The notes beneath the pieces are model-generated. The model searched no databases, had not been told where the DNA came from, and worked only from the letters and a program-made list of their open reading frames with translations. From contig CAXXWF010000001.1 in NCBI GenBank assembly GCA_963665865.2, positions 2,790,001 through 2,854,000 of the forward strand: a DNA stretch of 64,000 nucleotides, in the 5' to 3' direction. The first letter of the stretch is position 1; the number at the start of each line of letters is the position of its first letter. The DNA is from PHAA01 sp963665865 (lineage in GTDB: Bacteria > Bacillota > Syntrophomonadia > Syntrophomonadales > Syntrophomonadaceae). A program made the position numbers and the translations under genes. Positions 35,044 to 44,491 of the stretch are shown here, piece after piece.

Positions 35044-35119
35044 TCGCTAGTTAATTCTTTAATTCAGTTGTTTGTAATTAAATATATAAGCCCAACTGTA
35101 GCAACAGCATCACCAACTG

Positions 35120-36130
35120 CTAACAGATCCGGGGCAGGTGCTCCCCTTCCAACATCCCTAAAATACGCTGGGCACCCAGTTCGGTCTCAATCAAGACCAT
35201 CCCCGCAGGTTCAAAGGCAACCTCACCAATAATGGCGGCTCCTTCAGCCTCGGAAAGGTTTCTTAGATCATCAATAATATCTACGGCACGATCACGGTTC
35301 ACAAATATGACCATTTTGCCCTCATTAGCCATATAGAGAGGATCCAATCCTAACATATCACAAGCACCCTGCACGACCGGTGAAACCGGTATTTTCGCTT
35401 CTTCTACCAATATGCCCATTCTCGACTGCTGCGCCAGTTCATTTAACACGGTGGCCAGGCCTCCCCGGGTAGGATCCCGCATACATTTAACATCTGCACC
35501 GTATTTCTCTAATACTTTGCCTATATTAACCAGAGGAGCGCAGTCGCTCAGGGCGGGAGTATCAAATTGCAGTCCATCCCGCTGAGCTAGAATAGCCAGA
35601 CCATGGTCCCCTACCGGACCAGTCACAATTATAACATCTCCGTTTTGAATGCGGCTGGGTCGGTAATCAATCCCCGGGGGTATCACACCAATCCCGGTAG
35701 TATTAATAAAAATCCGATCAGCACTGCCCTTGCCAACTACCTTAGTATCACCGGTTACCAGACTAACCCCGGCTTCCCGGGCCGTTCTGGCCATGGACTC
35801 AGCCAGTTTTTCCAGCTCGTCCATAGGCAGCCCCTCTTCAATAATCAAAGCGGTTGACAGGAACAGAGGGCGAGCTCCACATGCCACCAAATCATTTACA
35901 GTTCCACATATAGAAATTTTACCTATATCCCCACCCGGGAAAAATATAGGGGTAATAACAAATGAATCAGTGCTCATAGCCACCCGGCCCGGGGGTAAAT
36001 CAAGTAACGCTCCATCCAGCATAGGATCCAGGTAGGGATTATTCCAGGACTTTTTAAAGACTCTCTCAATTAATTCCTGACTCATTAGACCACCGCTGCC
36101 ATGGGCCATTAATACTCTGTCTGTTTTCAT
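35120..36130 (-). CDS. hypE: Hydrogenase maturation protein HypE
   Basis: 336-residue carbamoyl dehydratase that turns the HypF-made thiocarbamate on its own C-terminal cysteine into a cyanide ligand of the NiFe site. The conserved PurM-like ATP motif MAHGSGGLMSQELI, DSFVITPIFFPGGDIG, TGDTKVVGKG and DPTRGGLATVLNE are present, and the last residues PRIC end in the reactive cysteine. The ATG at 36130 follows AAAGGAG; an upstream start at 36301 would run through hypD. Last gene of the hypFCDE operon. Confidence 0.97.
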   Translation of the reverse strand: MKTDRVLMAHGSGGLMSQELIERVFKKSWNNPYLDPMLDGALLDLPPGRVAMSTDSFVITPIFFPGGDIGKISICGTVNDLVACGARPLFLSTALIIEEGLPMDELEKLAESMARTAREAGVSLVTGDTKVVGKGSADRIFINTTGIGVIPPGIDYRPSRIQNGDVIIVTGPVGDHGLAILAQRDGLQFDTPALSDCAPLVNIGKVLEKYGADVKCMRDPTRGGLATVLNELAQQSRMGILVEEAKIPVSPVVQGACDMLGLDPLYMANEGKMVIFVNRDRAVDIIDDLRNLSEAEGAAIIGEVAFEPAGMVLIETELGAQRILGMLEGEHLPRIC

Positions 36131-36143
36131 TTGATCGCTCCTT

Positions 36144-37220
36144 TTAGGAATTCCTAATGGGTGTAAACCGATAATAAGCCGCACAGGCTCCTTCGTGGGA
36201 AACCATGCATGGTCCGATGGGGCGCAGAGGAGTACATCCCTTTCCAAAAAGAGCACACTCATGCGGGGTAATTTTACCCATAAGAACCTCACCACAGGCA
36301 CAGCCTTTTATCGGTATATCTTCTATATCACGCATATTAAACCGTTTACGGGCATCCATTTTTTCGTAAGCCGGGCTGAGCTCCAGACCGGTTTCAGGTA
36401 TGAATCCTAATCCCCGCCAGCGGGCTCCAATGGTTCTGAATACACGTTCCAGGGTAGCTAGAGCGACGGGATTTCCCTCTTTTTTAACCACCCGACGGTA
36501 CTGGATTTCAACCTTGGCCTCGTTCTTGTGCAGCTGCCGCAGCAACATAACGATGCCTTCCAAAACATCAAGTGTCTCAAAACCGGTAATTACACATGGC
36601 TTGGAGTATTTTTCTGCCAGAACGCGGTAGGGCTCTAATCCGATTACAACCGAAACATGTCCTGGGCAGATCAAACCATCCACCCGGATCTCGGGATCGG
36701 AAAAGATAAGCTCCAGAGCGGGCGGCACCAGCTTGTGCAAAGACAAGACCGAGAAATTTTTAAGGCCTATTCTCATGGCTTCTTCAATGGTAATTCCTAC
36801 TGCTGGAGCAGTCGTCTCAAATCCTATCCCCAAAAATACTACTTCTTTGTCTGGCATATTTTGGGCTGCCGTCAAAGCATCAAGAGGCGAATAAACCACC
36901 CTGATATCAGCTCCCCGGCTGCGTTCCTCCTGCAGCGAGCTATTGGTTCCAGGGACTCGCATCATATCTCCAAAGGTAAGCAAGCAAATTCCGGGTTCTC
37001 TTACCAGTTCAATAACTCCATCAATGTCACCCTGGGCTGTTACACATACCGGGCAACCAGGCCCGGAAAGCAATTTAAGATTAGGAGGAGTCAGACCGCG
37101 AATTCCACTCTTAGCAATGGCCATGGTATGCGTTCCGCAGACTTCCATCAGCGAAATATCCTGCTTTTCGTCTTGAATCTCCTGCAGAAGCTGTTTCATA
37201 TAGGTTTTATCTTCAGTCAT
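36144..37220 (-). CDS. hypD: Hydrogenase maturation protein HypD
   Basis: 358-residue Fe-S scaffold that, with HypC, holds the Fe(CN)2CO precursor. Visible are EVCGTHTMAIAKSG, LLSGPGCPVCVT, GFETTAP and the C-terminal CACGEVLMG...CALFGKGCTP cysteines for the [4Fe-4S] cluster. Overlaps hypC by 8 bases at its start. Length is typical. Confidence 0.97.
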   Translation of the reverse strand: MTEDKTYMKQLLQEIQDEKQDISLMEVCGTHTMAIAKSGIRGLTPPNLKLLSGPGCPVCVTAQGDIDGVIELVREPGICLLTFGDMMRVPGTNSSLQEERSRGADIRVVYSPLDALTAAQNMPDKEVVFLGIGFETTAPAVGITIEEAMRIGLKNFSVLSLHKLVPPALELIFSDPEIRVDGLICPGHVSVVIGLEPYRVLAEKYSKPCVITGFETLDVLEGIVMLLRQLHKNEAKVEIQYRRVVKKEGNPVALATLERVFRTIGARWRGLGFIPETGLELSPAYEKMDARKRFNMRDIEDIPIKGCACGEVLMGKITPHECALFGKGCTPLRPIGPCMVSHEGACAAYYRFTPIRNS

Positions 37221-37434
37221 ACGGCTGCAGCTCCATCAACAAAGCCATCGTCTCTTTGGCTATGTCTTCATCTATGATCTCCATGGCAAAACCGGCATGG
37301 ACCAGTACGTACTGCCCCAACTCAACCTCAGGAGTCATTCTAATGTTTATATCCGTCTGGTTGCCATTAACATCTACTGTCGCTACACAATTTTCCATTT
37401 TTTTAATTACTTTGGCAGGTACACCTAAACACAT
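37213..37434 (-). CDS. hypC: Hydrogenase maturation chaperone HypC
   Basis: 73-residue HypC. The start MCLGVPAKV has the essential Cys2, which binds the iron precursor with HypD. The remainder is the OB-like barrel with QYVLVHAGFAMEIID. Start overlaps the hypF stop (TGATG), showing translational coupling. Neighbours hypF and hypD complete the operon. Confidence 0.97.
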   Translation of the reverse strand: MCLGVPAKVIKKMENCVATVDVNGNQTDINIRMTPEVELGQYVLVHAGFAMEIIDEDIAKETMALLMELQPYD

Positions 37435-39698
37435 CAGGAATTCACCTCACTCGCTATTATCGCTTGCCCCAGCGAAATTCCCCCATCCCCGGGCGGAACC
37501 TGCTGATGCTGGTACACTAGGAATTCATAAGATTGTAACTTCTGAATTAATTCTAACAGAATAATCTGATTATGAAATACCCCACCGCTTAAAACTACTC
37601 GGTTTAGTCCATTTTCATCCCTTATTCTAACCAGAGTATCAACAAATAAATCAACCAGGGTCAGGTGAAATTTCTTAGCAATCCCATTTACCGGCTGGCC
37701 ATGCTCAATATCAGCAAGCATTTCATGCCACATTGGTATTACATCCATATTCCACATCGAACCGCATTTTTGTAACTGAAAACCGTACCTACCCTTTTCC
37801 CAGGGATCACACCGGGCTTCCAGTTCAATAGCGGCTTGACCCTCATAGTTATTAATGCTGCAAATCCCCAGCAGCGCTCCCACCGCGTCAAACAATCGTC
37901 CGCAGGAAGATGTCTGCACATCAGCCTGACTGTTGTGCCAGCGCTTTAAGATAATATCTCTTTCTTCTCTGGTTAAAATAGGCAATAATTGCTCGGCACT
38001 CTTGGCCCCTTCTTCCCCTAAAGTTTCCAACATGTAAACAAAGGCCATCCGGTAGGGTTTGCGCGCCGTCAAATCTCCGCCGGGCAAAGATAGGTATTTT
38101 AGATGGGCTGCCCGCCTATACTGCCGATAATCACCTACCAGGACCTCGCAGCCCCAGACCGCTCCGTCAGTTCCCCAGCCGGTGCCATCACAAATAAGCC
38201 CTATAACTTCACCTTCCAGACCATTTTCGGCCATAACCGCTGCCATATGAGCATAATGGTGTTGAACTTCTATTCTAGGAATGTTTTTCTGTTCTCGCGC
38301 CCAGCGGGTAGTTTGGTAGTTAGGATGCAGATCATGGGCAATTACCTGAGGTTCCACCGCCAGCATACTCTTGAAGCGTTCAATGCCTTGCAGGAATTTG
38401 CGATAATTACCATAATGGTCCAAATCGCCCCAGTGCTGGCTCAAAAAGGCCTCTCCCTGTCTGGTTATACAAAAGGTGTTTTTCATCTCGCCGCCTAAAG
38501 CCAATACCGACTTGGAACGGTTCTGAATAGGAATACCCATCGGTACCAATCCTCGCGCACGTCTGAAAAACTGAGGAGTATTCAAGGGGGTTATCCGCAT
38601 AACCGAATCATCACAGGAATTATAGATTTCCCGGTTGTGAACCAAGAAGAAATCAACAATATTCTGTAATTTATCTAAGGCTTCTTCATTACTAGTAATA
38701 AGTGGTGCATCGCTAATATTCGCACTGGTCATAATCAATAATTCAAGTTCTTCATCAAATAATAGATGATGCAGCGGCGTATAGGGCAGCATTATCCCCA
38801 AGGTATTAATCCCTGGATGTATTATTTCCTCTGGCAGGCCATTTCCTTCTTTTCTCTCCATAACCACAATCGGTGCTTGGGGAGATGTCAGCCAGGATTT
38901 TTCGATTGAATTAATATGGCAGTATTTTTCAGCTACCGCTATATCACGGGCCATAACCGCAAACGGTTTGGCATCACGCTGTTTACGCCGGCGCAGCGCA
39001 AGCACCGCATCTGCATTGTTAGCATCGACTGCCAGGTGAAACGCTCCCAGGCCCTTAACAGCTAGTATATAACCTTGTTTCAATAATTCCTTGGGACTGC
39101 CAGCCACCATCTGACCAAAACGATCCAGAAGGGTGGTATGTGGTCCACAGATGGGACAGGCGTTTGGCTGCGCATGAAAGCGGCGGTAGAGCGGATTGTT
39201 ATATTCTTCCTGACAATCCGGGCACATTGGAAAATCCACCATGGTCGTCTTGGCCCGATCATAAGGCAGATCTTTAATAATGGTAAAGCGAGGTCCGCAA
39301 TTAGTGCAGTTAATGAAAGGGTAGCCATAGCGTCTATCCTTCGGATCGGTAACTTCCTTTTTACATTCCGCACAAACAGCAATATCGGGCGAAACCATAA
39401 CCAGCGTTTCTTCCCGGTCATCGCTCTCCCTGATAGAAAACTCCTTGAACCCCTGATGATCAATTTCATTAATAGTACAGCTTCGAATAACTGCCAGAGG
39501 GGGAGGATCTTCTGCCAGTTGGCGGGCAAAGGCTTTTAACTGTTGCTCCTCGCCTTCAACCTCGATAAATACTCCCGCGGATGAGTTTAAAACCCATCCT
39601 TTCAAATCGAATTCCTGGGCCAGACGATAGACGAAAGGTCTGAATCCTACACCTTGAACAATTCCTTTAATCGAAATTCGATATGTCTTATAATTCAC
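37434..39698 (-). CDS. hypF: Carbamoyltransferase HypF
   Basis: 754-residue enzyme that moves carbamoyl phosphate onto HypE. Domains in order: acylphosphatase (residues 1-90, GIVQGVGFRPFVYRLA), zinc fingers (CAECKKEV...CTNCGPRF and CPDCQEEY...CPICGP), YrdC-like ATP-binding (about 200-380) and Kae1-like C-terminal part with VLALGGEMKNTF, HHYAHMAAVMAENG and VLSGGVFHN. The first gene of hypFCDE. A long inverted repeat lies upstream (39848-39928). Confidence 0.97.
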   Translation of the reverse strand: MNYKTYRISIKGIVQGVGFRPFVYRLAQEFDLKGWVLNSSAGVFIEVEGEEQQLKAFARQLAEDPPPLAVIRSCTINEIDHQGFKEFSIRESDDREETLVMVSPDIAVCAECKKEVTDPKDRRYGYPFINCTNCGPRFTIIKDLPYDRAKTTMVDFPMCPDCQEEYNNPLYRRFHAQPNACPICGPHTTLLDRFGQMVAGSPKELLKQGYILAVKGLGAFHLAVDANNADAVLALRRRKQRDAKPFAVMARDIAVAEKYCHINSIEKSWLTSPQAPIVVMERKEGNGLPEEIIHPGINTLGIMLPYTPLHHLLFDEELELLIMTSANISDAPLITSNEEALDKLQNIVDFFLVHNREIYNSCDDSVMRITPLNTPQFFRRARGLVPMGIPIQNRSKSVLALGGEMKNTFCITRQGEAFLSQHWGDLDHYGNYRKFLQGIERFKSMLAVEPQVIAHDLHPNYQTTRWAREQKNIPRIEVQHHYAHMAAVMAENGLEGEVIGLICDGTGWGTDGAVWGCEVLVGDYRQYRRAAHLKYLSLPGGDLTARKPYRMAFVYMLETLGEEGAKSAEQLLPILTREERDIILKRWHNSQADVQTSSCGRLFDAVGALLGICSINNYEGQAAIELEARCDPWEKGRYGFQLQKCGSMWNMDVIPMWHEMLADIEHGQPVNGIAKKFHLTLVDLFVDTLVRIRDENGLNRVVLSGGVFHNQIILLELIQKLQSYEFLVYQHQQVPPGDGGISLGQAIIASEVNS

Positions 39699-39847
39699 GG
39701 CTAAGATAGGCCTCCCTCCACGTATACTGTTGACTATAATGTAAATGCGATGAATCCTTTATTAACTGCCTGATACCCTGTCAACTCTAAGCCTATATAT
39801 TATGGCCCTAGTAAAATTTTTGTAGGGCGAGGCGGAGGATTAAGCAA

Positions 39848-39928
39848 GAGCGGGACAAGGGGACGGGTCCCTTGTCCCATATTGGATATCTTGGAGCGGG
39901 ACAAGGGACCCGTCCCCTTGTCCCGCTC
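39848..39928. repeat. Perfect 31-bp inverted repeat
   Basis: Two 31-base arms (39848-39878 and 39898-39928) are perfectly complementary around a 19-base loop. The core GGGACAAGGGGACGGGTCCC matches the other repeats of the window. It lies between hyaD2 and hypF, in an otherwise gene-free stretch (39699-40082). It may act as a transcriptional barrier but is better explained as a mobile repeat. Confidence 0.85.
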
Positions 39929-39992
39929 CAGAAATTTGACCGACGAGAAGATATAGAATTAGGGTTAACAAGGTATTAACACCTAATTACAA

Positions 39993-40029
39993 GGTGGGCC
40001 GCAAAGGAATGTCCTTAGTGCAACCCACC
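39993..40029 (-). terminator. Possible terminator after hydrogenase operon 2
   Basis: Minus-strand hairpin GGTGGG...CCCACC with an inner AAGG/CCTT stem, 54 bases after the hyaD2 stop. Only a short T stretch follows, so the assignment is weak. Confidence 0.35.
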
Positions 40030-40082
40030 CTGCCATTAGTTATTTTTCTGTTTTCTTCTAAATTTATCCGTTCTTTTTTGAA

Positions 40083-40547
40083 CTAATTATCAAGAATTTT
40101 CAATATTTCCTGATGTATCAATTCAACAAGCCGGGGGAACTTTGCAGCTACCTGAGGGCTTAAATCCATACTAACTGCGATTAATGCCGGTTCAATGCCA
40201 AATACGATGGTGGGTGGATTGTAACCCAACATGCGGGTCATTTTCATCGCTTCGACAAAATGCAGCTCATGCAAAGACGTAATGTCCTCGGCAGGCTCAA
40301 GACCCAGTTCATCCAGGGGGGCCCGGTATATAGTACCCGGGTCGCCCCCGGCATGCATGGCATCAACTATGATTAGATTCTTAGCTCGGCAGAATTCCTC
40401 TATCAGATCATAGCTATGAGTTCCGCCGTCGATCAATTCTACATCATCGGAAAATCCAAGTTCTTCAAGAGCCCTTATGGCATGAACCCCCACACCATCG
40501 TCCTGCATTATGAGGTTGCCGATGCCTACGACCATGACTTTACTCAA
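40083..40547 (-). CDS. hyaD: Hydrogenase maturation protease, copy 2
   Basis: 154-residue HyaD/HybD-type protease, GNLIMQDDGVGVHAI and LIDGGTHSYDLI, partner of hydrogenase copy 2. Strongly similar to the copy 1 protein. Its target tail is VTTPDKKVVSQFVIG after His466. If the large subunit contains Sec, this protease must recognise a nickel site with a Se ligand. Last gene of operon 2, ATG at 40547 with GGAGG upstream. Confidence 0.95.
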   Translation of the reverse strand: MSKVMVVGIGNLIMQDDGVGVHAIRALEELGFSDDVELIDGGTHSYDLIEEFCRAKNLIIVDAMHAGGDPGTIYRAPLDELGLEPAEDITSLHELHFVEAMKMTRMLGYNPPTIVFGIEPALIAVSMDLSPQVAAKFPRLVELIHQEILKILDN

Positions 40548-40562
40548 AAATTTTCCTCCTAA

Positions 40563-41219
40563 TTAAGCGCTGATCCCTTTACCACCATGAGATGCCTCTA
40601 CTTCATCTTCATGATAACCGTGATGGAAATCAGCAGGAATCTTGCCGGTGAAGATGGACATCAGGACCGGTATGCCTTCCGCTACATCAAGGTATACATG
40701 AATCATAACCATCAGTATAAATATCCAGGTTACGATATAATGGAGGATCCTGACCACCAGGTATCCGCCGAAGAAATATGCCCATGAGGCAAAGTTCCCG
40801 GGTTTGTACAGGATAAACCCGGTTAAAACTTGAAATAATGCCAGGATAAAAACGCCAGTATACATACCTTTCTGGCCGGGGTTGTATTTACCATAATATG
40901 GATGGTCTTTTCTTAAGAACAAATAGTACATAATCATACTGGGGAACTTCAAGGTATCTTTTATCGGTGCATATACGATATTGCGCCAATCTCCAGTTGC
41001 AAACGCCATATAGAGCCTGACCACTACTCCTACGAAAAGCACCATAGCGAAAGCAAAGTGGGTTGTCCGGGCATTATCCATGTTGTTAAACAACCATCCC
41101 CACCACTGGGGGGCATGGATATAGAAACCTGACAGAACCAGCATGGTAATTGATATCATGTTGCTCCAATGCAGTAACCTAAGCCACAGAGGGTGTCTTA
41201 ACTCCATTGTTTTAATCAT
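40563..41219 (-). CDS. hyaC: Hydrogenase cytochrome b subunit, copy 2
   Basis: 218-residue four-helix cytochrome b, with haem histidines in RLLHWSNMISI, THFAFAMVL and HYIVTWIFILMVMIHVYLD. It links the periplasmic hydrogenase to the membrane quinone pool. The C-terminal HHGYHEDEVEASHGGKG again is acidic and His-rich. Twelve bases after the large-subunit stop. Confidence 0.94.
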   Translation of the reverse strand: MIKTMELRHPLWLRLLHWSNMISITMLVLSGFYIHAPQWWGWLFNNMDNARTTHFAFAMVLFVGVVVRLYMAFATGDWRNIVYAPIKDTLKFPSMIMYYLFLRKDHPYYGKYNPGQKGMYTGVFILALFQVLTGFILYKPGNFASWAYFFGGYLVVRILHYIVTWIFILMVMIHVYLDVAEGIPVLMSIFTGKIPADFHHGYHEDEVEASHGGKGISA

Positions 41220-41230
41220 ACTGCCCCCCC

Positions 41231-42676
41231 CTAACCGATCACGAACTGGCTGACAACCTTTTTATCCGGAGTCGTTACATGGATCGCGCAAGCCAAGCAG
41301 GGATCGAAGGAACGTACTACTCTGACGATTTCAAACGGATTAGCAGGATCTTTCACTGGCGTACCAACCAGAGCTTGTTCCATGGTCCCCATCTGATTTC
41401 TGTCGTCCATGGGGGACATGTTCCAGGTGCTGGGTACAATTGCATTGTAAACAGCAGTCTTGCCATGTTCGATCTTGTTCCAGTGTCCCAGCGCGCCGCG
41501 GGCAGCTTCAGTCAGACCCATACCCTGAGCTGTTACCGGCACTTTATGGGGTGTGCAAACCGGTTGTCCAACTTCCAGTTTCATAACCCATTCATCCATA
41601 GCTTTACCTATCATTGAACATTCTACCGCCCGGGCATAGTGACGGCCCAGTACGGAATAAGCTTTGTCACCCAGAGCCAAAACATCTTTGTTCTGAGCGG
41701 TTATTAATCTGGCCAAGGGGCCAACTTCCATTACATTACCGTTGTACCGGGGGGCTTTGACCCAGGAATAAGCATTCTTCTTGCTTAGTTCAGGTGCTAC
41801 CACAGCCTTGGTGGGCTCTTTATCAATTTCGTCTTTATACCAGCTGTATTTGACATCTTCTCCGATTAATTCGGGTTTGAGATCCTGGAGCTGACCGCCG
41901 AGTAAAACCTTGGAGGGGAAGAATTTCTCCTGATGGACAAAATCCTTAAGCGCACCTTCTGCTAAGGGGAATACCCCATAGGACATCATATTCTTGCAGC
42001 CTGCACCGATATTGAAGTATTCGGGATAAGTTGCCGCAACCGCTTTAACGGTAGGAATATATTTAGTGTCAATAAAGGTCTGCAGTTCAGCCAGACGGAA
42101 CTTGAAATCCACCATCTTCTGGCTGTCGGGAACTTCGGTGACTCCTCCAGGCACAATGGCCTGATTGTGAGGCATACGTCCACCCCACAGGGCTGCCATT
42201 TCATGAGCTTTGCGCCGCATCTTGAGAGCCTCCAGGTAGGTACCGACCACCTGATCGTTAACATCTTTGGGCAGACGATAGTCCCCTTCATAGCGGGGAA
42301 TAAATGGCGGTACATCCGGGCCCTTGACAAAATCAAGTGCAGCCAGATGGAAAAAGTGCAGAATATGAGACTGTACATAGTTTGAACCCAAAATCAAGTT
42401 TCTAATGATCCGCCCATTTGGTGGCGGTTCGATTCCAAAAGCACTATCTAAAGCCAACGTACCCGCGGTGGCATGACCGATCGGTCAGACTCCGCAGACT
42501 CTTTGCATGATCTGCTGAGCATCGCGAGGATCGCGGTTCTGCATAATCAATTCAAGACCTCTGAACATCATGCCCATAGATTTGGCTTTTACAACAACCC
42601 CGCCTTCGACTTCGACCTCTACCCCGAGGTGACCTTCAATACGAGTTATGGGATCGATCTTAATCGTTTGTGCCAT
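41231..42676 (-). CDS. hyaB: [NiFe] hydrogenase large subunit, copy 2, candidate selenoprotein (Sec64)
   Basis: 481 codons, the same length as copy 1, read through a single in-frame TGA at 42485-42487 (codon 64). The N-terminal motif is RVCGV-U-PIGHA where copy 1 has RICGVCPTGHA, so UGA sits at the second, Ni-Fe bridging cysteine. The C-terminal motif DPCLACAIH keeps both cysteines (460 and 463). No other stop or frameshift is seen, and both halves align with copy 1 throughout. A SECIS-like hairpin follows at the right distance. If UGA is not recoded, the gene yields a 63-residue fragment or an inactive protein. Protease site after His466. Overlaps the small-subunit gene end. Confidence 0.85.
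42453..42472 (-). promoter_or_regulatory. Candidate bacterial SECIS hairpin
   Basis: From 13 to 32 nt after the UGA the minus strand reads GCCACCGCGGGTACGTTGGC. GCCA pairs with TGGC, then a C/T mismatch, then CG pairs with CG, closing the apical loop CGGGTA. The loop has a central GGGU 20-25 nt from the UGA, within the range of known bacterial SECIS elements. The same place in copy 1 cannot form the lower stem (GCGA opposite TGGC). Confidence 0.55.
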
Positions 42677-43740
42677 TAGTTGTCACCTTCCTTCTCTTCT
42701 TCCTTATGGGAGCCTCCAATGCGGCCGGTCATTACATTGCCAGCCAGATGGCCGCCAATTCCCAGTACCGCAGCCCCACCCAGAACTAAACCGATCTGGT
42801 CAACTGTGGCAGTTGTGACAGGGCTGGTAGGCATCTCTGCCATCCTCTCATAAATCGGCCAATTCGGGAATTCAGGTTCAGTGCAAGCTAAGCACACTCC
42901 GCCACACTTGACGCACCAGTTGACCCCACCATTCCATAGGCGGGTGGTCGAGTCACAGTGGGCAATTGGTCCTTTGCAGCCCAGTTCCAGCATACAGCCC
43001 ATCTCGCCAAAGTTTTTGGCGAAAATGCCATTGTCAAAATACTGACGGCGCTGGCAGTTGTCATGGATTATTCTTCCATAGAACATCTTCGGACGCCCTG
43101 CGGAATCGAGTTCGGGGACTTCTTTGAAGAGCAGATAATGGGCGATTGTCCCAACTATCCAGTCGGGATGGGGCGGACATCCACCGATATTTATGATGGG
43201 TTTGCCCTTAACAATCTCTGCGACTGATCTGGAATCAGAGGGATTAGGATCGGCTGCCGGCAGTCCGCCATAAGCTGCACAAGTCCCAACGCTTATGATG
43301 GCCGCGGCCTTGCTGCCGACATCTTGAACGGCTTGCAGCATGGTCACAGGTTTGCCGTCTTTTTCTCCGATTACACACCAGTTCCCATTTTCCTTTACCT
43401 GAACAGATCCTTCAACACACAGTACAAACTGGCCTGCGTATTTTTCAACAACATCGTAAACGGCCTTCATGGCTAACTCGCCTTGAGCCGCCGAAACATT
43501 TTCATGGAAACGCAGGCTTATAACTTTTAACAGCACGTCTTGAATGTCTGGATTTTCGCAGTTTAATAAGGAAATCGAACAGCCCGTACAGGCACCTCCG
43601 GCTAACCAGATTACTGGAGGCAATTCACCAGCGGCGGCAGCTTCAGTTATAAACGGAGACAGATATCCTGCTAAGGATACGGCTGCCGCAGAACCTGCGC
43701 ACGCAAGCATAAAGTCGCGACGACTTAATTTGGTTGGCAT
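42676..43740 (-). CDS. hyaA: [NiFe] hydrogenase small subunit, copy 2
   Basis: 354-residue small subunit. The Tat signal SRRDFMLACAGSAAA begins at the ATG at 43740 (the upstream start at 43758 lacks support; copy 1 begins at the same residue). Cluster cysteines are in WLAGGACTGCSIS, GTCAAYGG, GGCPPHPDW, DNCQRRQYFDN, ELGCKGPIAHCD and CVKCGGVCLACTE. The C-terminal anchor helix is VLGGAAVLGIGGHLAG. Together with the large subunit it is exported to the outer face of the membrane. Confidence 0.96.
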   Translation of the reverse strand: MPTKLSRRDFMLACAGSAAAVSLAGYLSPFITEAAAAGELPPVIWLAGGACTGCSISLLNCENPDIQDVLLKVISLRFHENVSAAQGELAMKAVYDVVEKYAGQFVLCVEGSVQVKENGNWCVIGEKDGKPVTMLQAVQDVGSKAAAIISVGTCAAYGGLPAADPNPSDSRSVAEIVKGKPIINIGGCPPHPDWIVGTIAHYLLFKEVPELDSAGRPKMFYGRIIHDNCQRRQYFDNGIFAKNFGEMGCMLELGCKGPIAHCDSTTRLWNGGVNWCVKCGGVCLACTEPEFPNWPIYERMAEMPTSPVTTATVDQIGLVLGGAAVLGIGGHLAGNVMTGRIGGSHKEEEKEGDN

Positions 43741-43831
43741 TTCATACATTCCCCCCACTTTTTAAATATCTAATAGCTCCCAATCCAATCCCAATACGAA
43801 TAAAGAACGTAAATTTATCTCTATCTATATT

Positions 43832-44491
43832 TTACGGTCTTTTCTTCTTCACCTCCTCCAATAACCATTCAATCCAGGCTTCTATACCCTCCCCGGTACG
43901 TCCTGAGACCATAAATACCGTAGCAGAGGGATTAATCTGGGCAATATCCTCTTTAACCTTGTCCAGACTAAAATCAGTGTAAGGCAAAAGATCTATCTTA
44001 TTGACTAGTATCACTCGAGCTTCATGAAAAATCAATGGGTATTTACGCGGCTTGTCATTGCCCTCGGTCGTGCTTATGACCACAGCTTTAAAATCTTCCC
44101 CGAGGTCAAACTCGGCCGGGCAGACTAGATTCCCTACATTTTCTATAAAAACCAATTCCAGGTCACCCGCGGATATTTTTTGGTAAGCAGTCCCTACCAT
44201 GCCTGCATCCAGGTGGCAGGCCCCCTCAGTATTAATTTGAATGACCCGAGCGCCCTTTTTTTCGATACGCCGGGCATCTTCGTCGGTATAAAGATCTCCC
44301 TCAATTACACCCATCTGCAGCTTACCGGCAAGAAACTCTATACTTTTTTCTAAAATGGTTGTTTTGCCGGAACCAGGGGAGCTCATAAGATTTATTACCA
44401 GGAGTCTCTGTTCGGCAAATATACCCCGGTTTCTCCGTGCCAGGAGTTCATTGGCGCCCAAAAGATTACTTTCCATATTTATCTGAACCAT
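43832..44491 (-). CDS. hypB: Hydrogenase nickel-insertion GTPase HypB
   Basis: 219-residue SIMIBI GTPase that delivers nickel with HypA. P-loop SSPGSGKTT, switch GDLYTDEDARR, ENVGNLVCP (metal site at the G-domain dimer interface) and NKIDLLPY. It lacks the His-rich and CXXCGC N-terminal metal stores of some relatives. Adjacent to hypA, whose stop abuts its start. This is the intact parent of the fragment at 34246-34404. Confidence 0.96.
   Translation of the reverse strand: MVQINMESNLLGANELLARRNRGIFAEQRLLVINLMSSPGSGKTTILEKSIEFLAGKLQMGVIEGDLYTDEDARRIEKKGARVIQINTEGACHLDAGMVGTAYQKISAGDLELVFIENVGNLVCPAEFDLGEDFKAVVISTTEGNDKPRKYPLIFHEARVILVNKIDLLPYTDFSLDKVKEDIAQINPSATVFMVSGRTGEGIEAWIEWLLEEVKKKRP

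Noticed and set aside
35120..36301. Longer HypE reading frame from 36301
   Set aside because: The first 57 residues lie inside hypD and resemble no HypE; the ATG at 36130 has a good ribosome binding site.
41231..42457. Large-subunit copy 2 as two genes or a pseudogene
   Set aside because: The second part has no start codon or ribosome binding site of its own, both parts fit copy 1 without gap, and the stop codon sits exactly at a catalytic Cys; recoding explains this better. Pseudogene status remains possible until checked.
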